Made by a program: the position numbers and the translations under genes
Notes under the pieces: generated by a model
What the model saw: only the letters and a program-made list of their open reading frames with translations
Told to the model about the DNA's origin: nothing
Databases searched by the model: none
Part shown: positions 46,070 to 54,151 of the stretch, one piece after another
How the letters are laid out: every line of letters begins with the position of its first letter
Numbering within the stretch: the stretch's first letter is position 1
NCBI GenBank assembly: GCA_020849765.1
Contig: JADLAY010000021.1
Span: 1 to 64,000, forward strand
Reading direction: 5' to 3'
From: Anaerolineae bacterium
GTDB lineage: Bacteria > Chloroflexota > Anaerolineae > Aggregatilineales > Phototrophicaceae
Length of the DNA stretch: 64,000 nt

Positions 46070-47170
46070 TCATGACAACCGCGCCCCGGTTTGCTTGTCG
46101 AACAGCAGGATGTGCGACGGTTCCAGCGCCAGCCACAGCTTGTCGCCGCTGCTGGCCGCCGTCGCCGGGTCGACCACGATCTGCATGCGCGTATCTTGCG
46201 CGTTGACGCTGATGACGGTCGAGTCGCCCATCGGCTCGACGACGAACACTTCGGCGGGCGTCGTGTGGCGCGCGCTGCGTTCGGCGGCGACGTCGATGTA
46301 GAACGGGCGAATGCCGACGACCACGTCGCGCGGGATCGCCTGGCGCTGGGCCAGCGCCGCCGCGTCATCCGGCAGCGGCATCGCGTGGCCCTTGTACGAC
46401 AGTTGATAGCCGCCGTTCTTGTGCTCGGCCTGGCAGTCGAGGAAATTCATCGGTGGTTCGCCGACGAAGCCCGCCACGTAGACGCTTGCAGGCTGGTGGA
46501 AGACCTCCTGCGGCGTGCCGATCTGAACGACGTTGCCGACGTCCATGATCGCGATGCGGTCGGCCAGCGCCATCGCCTCTTCCTGGTCATGCGTCACGTA
46601 AAGCATGGTGTAGCCGAGGTCGATGTGCAGGCGCTTGATGTACGAGCGCATGCGGCTGCGCAGGCGCGTATCCAGGTGCGAGATCGGCTCGTCCATAATG
46701 AAGACGTTCGGCTGGCGCATGAGTGCGCGCCCCAGGCCGACGAGCTGCGATTGGCCGCTGCTCAGGTTGAACGGCTTGAGGTCGAGCAGGTCTTCGCACT
46801 GAAGGATCTCGACGATCGCGCGCACACGTTTGTCGACTTCATCGCCCTTGACCCCGGCGGAGCGCAGCGGGAAGGCCAGGTTCTCGTAGACGGTCAGCGT
46901 CGGGTAGAGCGCGTACGATTCAAAGACCATCGCCACGTTGCGGGCGGAGGGCTTGACGCGGTTCATCAGTTGGCCGCCAAAATAGATCTCGCCGCCGCTG
47001 ATTTCTTCCAGGCCCGCGATCATGCGCATGGTCGATGACTTGCCGCAGCCGGACGGGCCGAGCAGCGCCATGAATTCGCCATCCGCGATCTCCAGCGACA
47101 CGTTGTTGACGGCCCACGTCTTGCCGCGGTCGTAGCTCTTGCGCACGTTTCTGAGTTCGACTTTTGCCAT
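46070..47170 (-). CDS. CUT1-type ABC ATPase (UgpC/GlpT-like), second of pair
   Basis: 366 residues from ATG 47168-47170 (MAKVELRNVRKSYDRG) with GGAG upstream. Walker A GPSGCGKSS, signature LSSGQSQLVGLGRAL (usual LSGGQ is LSSGQ), Walker B VFIMDEPISHLD, then the MalK-type regulatory C-terminal domain. It is distinct from the ATPase just upstream, so the motor is probably a heterodimer as in the rhizobial glycerol importer GlpS/GlpT. Confidence 0.92.
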   Translation of the reverse strand: MAKVELRNVRKSYDRGKTWAVNNVSLEIADGEFMALLGPSGCGKSSTMRMIAGLEEISGGEIYFGGQLMNRVKPSARNVAMVFESYALYPTLTVYENLAFPLRSAGVKGDEVDKRVRAIVEILQCEDLLDLKPFNLSSGQSQLVGLGRALMRQPNVFIMDEPISHLDTRLRSRMRSYIKRLHIDLGYTMLYVTHDQEEAMALADRIAIMDVGNVVQIGTPQEVFHQPASVYVAGFVGEPPMNFLDCQAEHKNGGYQLSYKGHAMPLPDDAAALAQRQAIPRDVVVGIRPFYIDVAAERSARHTTPAEVFVVEPMGDSTVISVNAQDTRMQIVVDPATAASSGDKLWLALEPSHILLFDKQTGARLS

Positions 47171-47175
47171 GATGA

Positions 47176-48309
47176 TCACACTCCTTCAGGCACGCGCACT
47201 TTGCGAGCAGGATGCGCGATCGCTTGTTCGTCGCCAAACAGGTGGTAGGTATCTGGGCCGATGTCGAGCCAGACGACGTCACGTACGTTCAGGCTCATCC
47301 CGGCGCTTGCGACCACCTTGACCATGTGCGGGCCGACGCGCACCGTCACGATGTCGCGGTGGCCGAGCGTTTCGACCACGTAGACCTCCGCGGGCACCGC
47401 GTGTGCCGGTGTCTGCGTCGTGCTGATGGTGAGATCGGTAGCGCGCACGCCGACGCGCAATTGTTCGGGCACGGCGCCCCGGCTCAAGGCGATGCTCGTC
47501 TCGTCGTCAAGTTTGATACGAGCAGGCTGCTGCTCTGTGCCTGTGACGAACATTTCGGGCAGTCCGGCGCCCTGGGTCAGTTCGACGTCGAGGAAGCTCA
47601 TCGGCGGCTCGCCGACGAAGCTGGCGACGAATTCGTTGGCCGGGGTGTGATAGATCTCCTCCGGCGTGCCGAACTGCATGATGTGGCCCTTGTTGATGAC
47701 CGCCATCCGCTGCGAGAGCGACATCGCCTCGCGGTAGTCGTGCGTCACGTGGACGACGGTCGCCTGCTTGCGCTGGCACAGCGCCTTGAGTTCGCCGCGC
47801 ATCCGGTGGCGCAGCTTGGCGTCCAGATGCGAGATCGGTTCGTCGAGCAGGTAGACGTCGGCATCGCGGATCAGGGCGCGTCCCAAAGCGACGCGCTGGC
47901 GCTGGCCGCCGCTCAGGAAGCCAGGGCGGCGCTCCAGGAACGGCGTGATCTGCAGAATCTCGGCGATCTCGTGCACCTGGCGCCGGATCTCGCTCTGGCT
48001 TATGTGGCGAGCACGCAGCGGGAAGGCCAGGTTGTTGAACACGGTCAGGTGCGAATAAAGCGCGTAGTTTTCGAACACCATCGACATGTTGCGGTGTTCC
48101 GGCGGCACGCGATCCAGCGACTGGCCGTCGAACAAGACCTCGCCCGACGTCGGGTCGGTGATGCCCGCGATCAGGTTGAGGGTCGTCGTCTTGCCCGCGC
48201 CCGCCGGCCCAAATATGACGACGAACTCGGACGGGCGACACTCAAGGTTGATATTTCTGACCGCAAACTTCGTGCCGTACTTTTTGGTCACCAAGCGTAG
48301 TTCTAACAT
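47176..48309 (-). CDS. CUT1-type ABC ATPase (UgpC/GlpS-like), first of pair
   Basis: 377 residues. Walker A GPAGAGKTTTLNLI, signature LSGGQRQRVALGRAL, Walker B VYLLDEPISHLD, H-loop VVHVTHDY, then the C-terminal OB-type regulatory domain. Its stop lies six bases before the next ATPase start. Both could also serve the transporter at 12665-16014 that lacks an ATPase. Confidence 0.92.
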   Translation of the reverse strand: MLELRLVTKKYGTKFAVRNINLECRPSEFVVIFGPAGAGKTTTLNLIAGITDPTSGEVLFDGQSLDRVPPEHRNMSMVFENYALYSHLTVFNNLAFPLRARHISQSEIRRQVHEIAEILQITPFLERRPGFLSGGQRQRVALGRALIRDADVYLLDEPISHLDAKLRHRMRGELKALCQRKQATVVHVTHDYREAMSLSQRMAVINKGHIMQFGTPEEIYHTPANEFVASFVGEPPMSFLDVELTQGAGLPEMFVTGTEQQPARIKLDDETSIALSRGAVPEQLRVGVRATDLTISTTQTPAHAVPAEVYVVETLGHRDIVTVRVGPHMVKVVASAGMSLNVRDVVWLDIGPDTYHLFGDEQAIAHPARKVRVPEGV

Positions 48310-48312
48310 TAC

Positions 48313-48531
48313 TCACACATCTTCCTCTTCGCCTGCGGCTGCCAGGCGTTTTTTCGCGCTTGCGGAACGCCAGCCGGTGGCGAAGAAAACAATGCCGATC
48401 GTGACTGCCACCACCAGGCCGACTCCTTCACAGGCCACGTAGCTCTGAAGGAAGCCCATCCAGACCAGACCCACGAAGATCGTGAGCATGATCGACCAGA
48501 ACATGCGATCCCAGGCTTCAGAGAGTGTCAC
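48313..48531 (-). CDS. Small membrane protein in ABC operon
   Basis: 72 residues with two hydrophobic segments (about 12-28 and 36-53) and a charged tail AKKRLAAAGEEEDV. Stop is three bases ahead of the ATPase start and it follows the permease gene by 15 bases, so it is clearly part of the operon. Small membrane proteins are known in glycerol-type ABC operons (DUF2160 kind); whether this one belongs there is not established. A role in transporter assembly is inferred. Confidence 0.7.
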   Translation of the reverse strand: MTLSEAWDRMFWSIMLTIFVGLVWMGFLQSYVACEGVGLVVAVTIGIVFFATGWRSASAKKRLAAAGEEEDV

Positions 48532-48546
48532 TTTGAACTGCCTTTC

Positions 48547-49404
48547 CTAACCGCGGACTGCGCCGAACGTCAGGCCGCGCACCATGTAGCGCTGCAGCAT
48601 GAGAGCGACACCCAGCATTGGCAAAATACAGACGACGGCAGCCGCGGCGAGTGGCCCCCACAGAATGCCCTGCTGCGTCTGGAAGCCGGAGACCCCGACC
48701 GTGATCGTGCGTGCCGCGTCGCGCGTCAGGATGTAGCCGAACAGGAACTCGTTCCAGGCGAACATCAGGCTGAAAATGGCGGTGACGGCGATGCCCGGCG
48801 CAGCCAGCGGCAGCACCACGCGCAGGAACACCTGCAAGCGGCTGTAGCCATCGAGGCGCGCCGAATTCTCAAGCTCGGATGGAATGTCCTGGAAGAACGA
48901 GTACATCAGCCAGATGGCGAACGGTAAGTTGAAGACCGTGTAGGCCACCACCAGCGAGCCGACTTGATCCAGCCCTAACGCCAGGAATTGGCCGATGCCG
49001 GTCTTGCCCAGGTCGCGGAAAATCAGGAAGAAGGGCATGACGACCGCGATGCCGGGCATCATGCGCGTCGTCAGGATGAAGAACATGATGTGCCCATCGC
49101 CAGGGTTGTAGCGGGCGAAGCTGTACGAGGCCAGCGAGCCAAAGGCAATCACCAGCAGCGTCGATAACCCGGCGATGACCACGGTATTGCGAATGAACAG
49201 CCCGAAATCCGCCTGCTCGAAGGCGTAACGGTAGTTATCGAGCGTCGGCTCGAAGACGAACGTCGGCGGGCGGGTCAGGACTTCTTCCGGCGCCTTGAGG
49301 GATGTCATCACCATCCAGTAAATCGGAAACAGGAAGATGCACAGAATGACGACCATCAACAGATGGCGGAAAAGATCGGCGAAGGTGACTTTTTGGGTTT
49401 GCAT
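48547..49404 (-). CDS. CUT1 ABC transporter permease (MalG/GlpQ type)
   Basis: 285 residues, about six membrane segments, EAA loop ELENSARLDGYSRLQVFLRV and the C-terminal RYMVRGLTFGAVRG. Partner of the permease encoded 30 bases upstream. Confidence 0.93.
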   Translation of the reverse strand: MQTQKVTFADLFRHLLMVVILCIFLFPIYWMVMTSLKAPEEVLTRPPTFVFEPTLDNYRYAFEQADFGLFIRNTVVIAGLSTLLVIAFGSLASYSFARYNPGDGHIMFFILTTRMMPGIAVVMPFFLIFRDLGKTGIGQFLALGLDQVGSLVVAYTVFNLPFAIWLMYSFFQDIPSELENSARLDGYSRLQVFLRVVLPLAAPGIAVTAIFSLMFAWNEFLFGYILTRDAARTITVGVSGFQTQQGILWGPLAAAAVVCILPMLGVALMLQRYMVRGLTFGAVRG

Positions 49405-49434
49405 CGTGGTCGCTCCTTGTCGTCACAAGCCTGC

Positions 49435-50400
49435 TTAATTCTTCGCACGCGTGCGCTCAGCCATTTGACGCATGAAGCGGCGCATCACTAAACCGGTGAA
49501 TACTACAGTGGCATATAAGAACAGCAGCGACATCGCGCTGGCTTGATCCAGGCGGAAAAAACGTAACCCCAGGCGATAGAGGTAGAAGGTGACGACCTCC
49601 GTCGACGTGCCGGGGCCGCCGCCCGTGAGCGAGACGACGGCGTCATAGAGACGAACCGCGTCGATGGTGCGCAGCACGAGCACCAGCGTCAGCACGGGGG
49701 ACAGCAGCGGAAACGTGAGCGTGCGCAGAACGCGCCAGCGCGACGCCCCATCGAGTTCCGCCGCCTCGAACGGCTCCTTAGGCAGCGCCTGCAAGCCCGC
49801 CAGCACGATCAGCGCGACAAACGGCGTCCACTGCCAGACGTCGAACGCGATCACGCTGGGCATGGCCAGACTGGCATTGCCAAGCCAGTTTTGCTCCGGC
49901 ATCCCCAGCCTGGAGACGATGTAGTTGAAGACACCGAATTCAGGGTGATACATGTAACGCCAGATCAGGCCGACGGCGAACGGCGACGCGGCCAGCGGCA
50001 GGATGATCAGGCTCCGGGCAATCCCTTTGAGCCACTTGATCTCGTTGAGCAGAAAGGCGATGGCGATGCCGAGCACCATCTCAAGGACGACGGCGGAGAT
50101 GGCAAACTGGAGTGTGCGCTGGACGGACGCCCAGAAGAAATTGTCTTTGAGTGCGAAATGATAGTTTTCCAGGCCGACGAAATCAGCGATCCCGCGTGGG
50201 CTGGTCAGGTCGGCGAAGCGGAACGACACATTGATCGCATAGGCCAGCGGCACCAGCGCAAAGATCAGGATCAAGATCATGGCCGGTGTGATGAGAAGAA
50301 CGGAATACGCAGAGTCGGATAACAGCCGGCGTTTAGGTGCCGAGCGAGGGCGGCCAGCCTGCACCTGCGCATTGTCCACGGATACTGACCCAGAGTTCAT
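49435..50400 (-). CDS. CUT1 ABC transporter permease (MalF/GlpP type)
   Basis: 321 residues, about six membrane segments and EAA loop PFEAAELDGASRWRVLRTL. A cytoplasmic N-terminal tail of about 28 residues precedes the first segment. It lies 99 bases after the binding-protein gene, across a strong palindrome. Confidence 0.93.
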   Translation of the reverse strand: MNSGSVSVDNAQVQAGRPRSAPKRRLLSDSAYSVLLITPAMILILIFALVPLAYAINVSFRFADLTSPRGIADFVGLENYHFALKDNFFWASVQRTLQFAISAVVLEMVLGIAIAFLLNEIKWLKGIARSLIILPLAASPFAVGLIWRYMYHPEFGVFNYIVSRLGMPEQNWLGNASLAMPSVIAFDVWQWTPFVALIVLAGLQALPKEPFEAAELDGASRWRVLRTLTFPLLSPVLTLVLVLRTIDAVRLYDAVVSLTGGGPGTSTEVVTFYLYRLGLRFFRLDQASAMSLLFLYATVVFTGLVMRRFMRQMAERTRAKN

Positions 50401-50455
50401 GTTGACGATCCCTTAAACAGCTCTAGTACATCATTCATCTCAGAAACTTTTGTCA

Positions 50456-50481
50456 GAGAGCGTGGGGCGCCCCACGCTCTC
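50456..50481. repeat. Perfect 26-base palindrome between binding-protein and permease genes
   Basis: Arms GAGAGCGTGGGGC and GCCCCACGCTCTC without a loop gap, 13 bp each. Located 19 bases after the binding-protein stop and 56 bases ahead of the permease start. No T-run follows on the transcribed strand, so an mRNA-stabilising or partial-termination role is more likely than full termination. Confidence 0.85.
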
Positions 50482-50499
50482 CACATTCACAACGGACGA

Positions 50500-51972
50500 T
50501 TACGAACTGCGCGCTGCGACCCAGGCTTCAATGTCATTGGCCTTGCTCGCAATGAACGCGGCGTAATCGAACGGCATCGGCACAGGCGAGTAATCGGCAC
50601 CGAGCGCATCGTTGGCGACTTCGCAGGCGCCTCCGCACTGACGCTCAATCGCCGTCGCCATGTTGCCCATCGCCTCTTCGACCGACTGCTCGCCAGCCGC
50701 GGCGGTCGAATACCACGTGGTCATCTCGTCGTAGATCTTGCCGCCTTGTGGCACGAACAGGTAGTTCGGGTAGAAGTTGGCCGCGGCAGTGTGATCGAGG
50801 ATCGCCACCAACGTCGGGTAATGGCCCATCGTCTGGGGGTTCTCGGCAATCAGAGCTTCGTCGGTCAGGATGCTCAAGCGGCAGGTCGTGCCGCCACCGA
50901 TGGCAAACTGGCGCTGGGCGATCGGGCCAGCCATCCAGGCCAGGAAGTCGAAGGCTTCCTGCGGGTGCTTGGAGTCAGACGAGACGCCGACGCCGAAGGC
51001 ACCGACCCACGAATGCACACCAGGCGCTGGCGCCGTGCAGATGCGCGCGCCGGGGATCAGGGTTTCCGTCTTGACCATGTTGGCGTACTGGTCGAGGAAG
51101 AAAGCTGCCGTCTGGGCAATCAAGCCTTCTTGCATCTGGGCGACGATCTGGTCGAAGGAAGAGCTGAGCGCACCGGGCGGGGCGTTGGGCAGCAGTTCGT
51201 CGACGTACAGATGCGCGGCGGCCAGGAATTCAGGATCGGTGACGCCGGGCGTGCCGTCGTCATGGATGACCTTAGCGCCGGTCGACCATGCAATCGAGTT
51301 GATCTCGTCCTGCACCTGGTCGAAACGACCGGCCATCACGCCGATGCCGTAGAAGTCCTCGTCCAGGGTCTGCCCGGCCAGGGTTTCGCCCGGCGCGCGG
51401 CGGAAGAAGGCGGCGACGTCCGCCAACTGATCGTAGTTCTCCGGAATGCCAAGCGGATAACCGTATTCCGCTTCGAAGGCCGACATCTCATCGGGATTCT
51501 CGAACAGATCGCAGCGATAGAAGTAGCCCATCGTGAAGGTGTAGTACGGCAGGCCATAGACGCCGCCGCGCCACATACTGCTGACTTCGCGCAGAGCGGG
51601 TGCAATGTCGTCGAAGGCAATGACTTCAGGATCGGCAGCCGCAATATAATCGTCGAGTTGGAGCAGATAACCGCTCTCGGCAAATTCCGCTTTGTAACCG
51701 GCATCGTAGGTCAGCAGGTCATAGGCGCCGGTGTCGGCAACCGATTCGAGCACCTGCGTCTCGTACATCTGACCAATGTCAACGTCGATGATGTTGACGT
51801 TGATGCCTGTTTCCTCTTCAAATTGCGAAGCGACCTGTTCGGCCCAGTCTGTATAGAACCCGGAAATGGTCACCCAGTTGATGGTGACAGCATCCTGCGC
51901 CTGCACTGCTCCCGAAATGAGCAGCACCAGGGCAAGCAGCAGCACGATAACCAGGTAGCGACTTTTCTTCAT
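50500..51972 (-). CDS. CUT1 ABC transporter substrate-binding protein
   Basis: 490 residues, family 1 solute-binding protein. Signal peptide MKKSRYLVIVLLLALVLLIS... ending GAVQAQ before DAVTINWVTISG; no lipobox. Mature blocks: DWAEQVASQFEEETGINVNI, YDLLTYDAGYKAEFAESGYLL, PYYTFTMGYFYRCDLFENP, SVEEAMGNMATAIERQC. First gene of an eleven-gene minus-strand unit reaching 41034. The ligand is probably a polyol or sugar, judged from the kinase and aldolase downstream. Confidence 0.92.
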   Translation of the reverse strand: MKKSRYLVIVLLLALVLLISGAVQAQDAVTINWVTISGFYTDWAEQVASQFEEETGINVNIIDVDIGQMYETQVLESVADTGAYDLLTYDAGYKAEFAESGYLLQLDDYIAAADPEVIAFDDIAPALREVSSMWRGGVYGLPYYTFTMGYFYRCDLFENPDEMSAFEAEYGYPLGIPENYDQLADVAAFFRRAPGETLAGQTLDEDFYGIGVMAGRFDQVQDEINSIAWSTGAKVIHDDGTPGVTDPEFLAAAHLYVDELLPNAPPGALSSSFDQIVAQMQEGLIAQTAAFFLDQYANMVKTETLIPGARICTAPAPGVHSWVGAFGVGVSSDSKHPQEAFDFLAWMAGPIAQRQFAIGGGTTCRLSILTDEALIAENPQTMGHYPTLVAILDHTAAANFYPNYLFVPQGGKIYDEMTTWYSTAAAGEQSVEEAMGNMATAIERQCGGACEVANDALGADYSPVPMPFDYAAFIASKANDIEAWVAARSS

Positions 51973-52166
51973 ATGCTTGTCTCGTCCTTTATTATCTCTA
52001 ATCGTCGTCCGATAGCCCCTTATATTTCAAGCTCTTGACGATGCGCCTCCTTCCTTGAAACCACGCAGAAACGTAACCTGCACCTGCAACCTGGCATGAC
52101 GAAACTGACAACTCCCGCCTGCTGGCGGATGCAATGCTCAGCTATCGTCCAAGATGGCGATGTTTT

Positions 52167-52898
52167 CTATTTGTAGTCGTAAACAACCTTGCCCAAGGGC
52201 AAGAACAAATCACCCTGGCCGTAAAAGCCGCCCAGGATGCGTTTGGGTTCGAGCAAATAGGTCGGGTCGATTTCCGAGCGCTCGTAGTTGACCGAGCCGC
52301 GCCCGCCGAAGAACTTGCCCGCCTGCGCCGTGAACTTACCCTCGGTCAGGATCAACTCGCGGATCGGCGTGCCGCCCTCTTCCGCCGAGGGGATGTACTT
52401 GAGCGAGAAGACGCCATCCGGGCTCCACGGGATCTCGCTCATATCGGCCTCGTACTCCGGCACGACCAGCCCCTTGAAGATGGCGTGGTCGAGACGGTCG
52501 ACGCGCCCGATGACGGCCTCGTGCTCGTGGCGGAGCGAAATCTCGGCCAGCTTCTTCTGGTAGCCCCAGATCTCGCGGCCACCCGTCAGCGGCAGGTGAT
52601 TATTGACGTAGAGGAAGGGTTCGTAGTCGCCCTCGTAGTCCTTGTATTTGACCTGCACGTAAACGGCGAATTCGGAGAAGGCGCCCTGCGTGGTGCCGAG
52701 TTGGAACTGGGAGACCCAGGTGATGACGATGTTGCTGCGGGGTTCGAGCGGTTCGGGGATGACACGTTCGACATTGGCGATGTCGGTTTCGTAAACCACC
52801 AACTGCACGCGCATGTCGCGCCAGACGAGCGGCGGTTTTCCGTAGAGATGCGAAACAACTGGATTCGTATAAGGCCAATTCTCGACTTTTAGTGCCAT
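52167..52898 (-). CDS. Acetoacetate decarboxylase-family protein
   Basis: 243 residues from ATG 52896-52898 (MALKVENWPYTNPVV). The segment GGREIWGYQKKLAEI contains E109 and the lysine pair K115-K116, matching the Schiff-base lysine and its pKa-lowering neighbour of acetoacetate decarboxylase, even in numbering. It would decarboxylate a beta-keto acid or act as a related aldolase/dehydratase. Divergent from the GntR regulator, under a promoter overlapped by two putative operators. The real substrate may be a sugar-derived keto acid. Confidence 0.83.
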   Translation of the reverse strand: MALKVENWPYTNPVVSHLYGKPPLVWRDMRVQLVVYETDIANVERVIPEPLEPRSNIVITWVSQFQLGTTQGAFSEFAVYVQVKYKDYEGDYEPFLYVNNHLPLTGGREIWGYQKKLAEISLRHEHEAVIGRVDRLDHAIFKGLVVPEYEADMSEIPWSPDGVFSLKYIPSAEEGGTPIRELILTEGKFTAQAGKFFGGRGSVNYERSEIDPTYLLEPKRILGGFYGQGDLFLPLGKVVYDYK

Positions 52899-52994
52899 GT
52901 TTTTCTGCCAATAGTTAGGTCGCCACGGCGACAAGACAATCTATTTAGTGACGGCGGGAGTCGAAATCTCTCTCAAAAGCGCCGTTTGCTTACA

Positions 52995-53022
52995 AATATA
53001 ACACGCTATGTCATCCTGTCAA
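52995..53022 (-). promoter_or_regulatory. Promoter of the decarboxylase-like gene
   Basis: Minus strand: TTGACA (53017-53022), 16-base spacer, TATATT (52995-53000). Close to consensus. The -35 box lies within operator copy 1. Confidence 0.65.
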
Positions 53023-53037
53023 GATGTCACCCTGTCA
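53008..53037. promoter_or_regulatory. Tandem GntR-type operators, copies 1 and 2
   Basis: ATGTCATCCTGTCA at 53008-53021 and ATGTCACCCTGTCA at 53024-53037, sixteen bases apart in direct orientation; the second continues into TGTCATGACA, itself a palindrome. A third copy, inverted, is at 54035-54048. A related TTGTCATCTTGTAATTAC is near 53098. Probably the site of the regulator encoded at 53202. Confidence 0.65.
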
Positions 53038-53201
53038 TGACAAGTAAATTCCGAATCAGCATGTTTTCGACGACAGCGACTCGCGGCCAGCCAGTTGTCA
53101 TCTTGTAATTACAGCCTTTTCACTTTATGCTGAAACCATACTAGAATGCTGAATCATCACCGTATTCCTTATGCACCGGCCTTATTGGAGAGAGGGAGCC
53201 T

Positions 53202-53987
53202 ATGACGTCAAACCACAATGACCGCCTGGGCGCGGCAGAAATCGATAAATCCAGCCCGCTGCCCTATCACTACCAACTGCGGGAGATTCTGCGCGCGGAG
53301 ATCATTGCCGAACGCTGGCGGCGTGGCGATCAACTGCCGAGCGAGCACCAGTTGTGCGACATGTTCCAGGTCAGCCGGACGACCGTGCGCGAGGCGCTCG
53401 ACGCCCTGGTCAACGAGGGGCTGCTCACGCGCGAAAAGGGCCTCGGCACCTTCGTCACCGACCCGAAGTTCATCGAGACGTGGACCGGCTCCGCCATCGG
53501 CTACAGCGACTCGATCACGCAGCAGGGCTACCTGATCGAGACCAAAGTGCTGCAACTGGGCACGATGCCCGCGCCTGTACGCGTGCGCCAGGAACTCAAC
53601 CTGCAAGCGAACGAGAACGTCGTCTTCCTCAAACGGCTGCGTTACATCATGAAGCAGCCGATCCTGATCGTCAGTTCGTACATGCCCGTCAAGACCTTCC
53701 CCGGCATGACTGAGATCGACTTCACCGTCAAATCGCTCTACCAGACGTTCCGGCTCGACTACAACCTGCCGGTGACACGCGTCAAACGCAGCATCGAAGC
53801 GATTGCCGCCGACGAAGACGTCGCCGGGCACCTTGAGCTGCCGGTCGGCTTCCCGATCATGTATATCGAGAACACGGCCTACTCCAACGGCGGCGCGCCG
53901 ATCGAGTACTACAACGCCTGGCGCCGGGGCGATAAGTCCCGCTTCGAGTTCGAATACAGCCAGCCACAACCGAGCGGCGAACGCTAA
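53202..53987 (+). CDS. GntR/HutC-family regulator with UTRA domain
   Basis: 261 residues. Winged helix: PYHYQLREILRAEII, RRGDQLPSEHQLCDMFQVSRTTVREALDALVNEGLL and KGLGTFV. The C-terminal UTRA effector domain includes KRLRYIMKQPILIVSSYMP and AYSNGGAPIEYYNAWRRGDKSRFEF. GGGAG precedes the ATG. Flanked on both sides by copies of the ATGTCAYCCTGTCA motif, suggesting it controls itself, the divergent decarboxylase-like gene and the downstream catabolic operon. Confidence 0.94.
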   Translation: MTSNHNDRLGAAEIDKSSPLPYHYQLREILRAEIIAERWRRGDQLPSEHQLCDMFQVSRTTVREALDALVNEGLLTREKGLGTFVTDPKFIETWTGSAIGYSDSITQQGYLIETKVLQLGTMPAPVRVRQELNLQANENVVFLKRLRYIMKQPILIVSSYMPVKTFPGMTEIDFTVKSLYQTFRLDYNLPVTRVKRSIEAIAADEDVAGHLELPVGFPIMYIENTAYSNGGAPIEYYNAWRRGDKSRFEFEYSQPQPSGER

Positions 53988-54034
53988 ACCGCGCTTCTCG
54001 CGCGCGTTCTGGTTGCTCTGGCGGTCTATTGTCA

Positions 54035-54048
54035 TGACAGGATGACAT
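54035..54048 (-). promoter_or_regulatory. GntR-type operator, copy 3
   Basis: On the minus strand reads ATGTCATCCTGTCA, identical to copy 1. It ends two bases before the TTGACA of the next promoter, well placed for repression or activation of the operon at 54152. Confidence 0.65.
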
Positions 54049-54049
54049 A

Positions 54050-54078
54050 TTGACATTATATCAGGTGGGTGTTAGACT
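54050..54078 (+). promoter_or_regulatory. Promoter of the dehydrogenase-kinase-aldolase operon
   Basis: TTGACA at 54050-54055, 17-base spacer, TAGACT at 54073-54078, giving a leader of roughly 65 bases. Directly adjoins operator copy 3. Confidence 0.65.
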
Positions 54079-54151
54079 GCGCGCCAAATTCGACCGGTTG
54101 AAGACCACCATTCTTTGAGCTATTCGCGTCGACTATGAATGTGCTTAAGCG

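Noticed and set aside
50456..50481. Rho-independent terminator
   Set aside because: The stem is strong but no T-run follows on the transcribed strand, and the downstream permeases need the same transcript.
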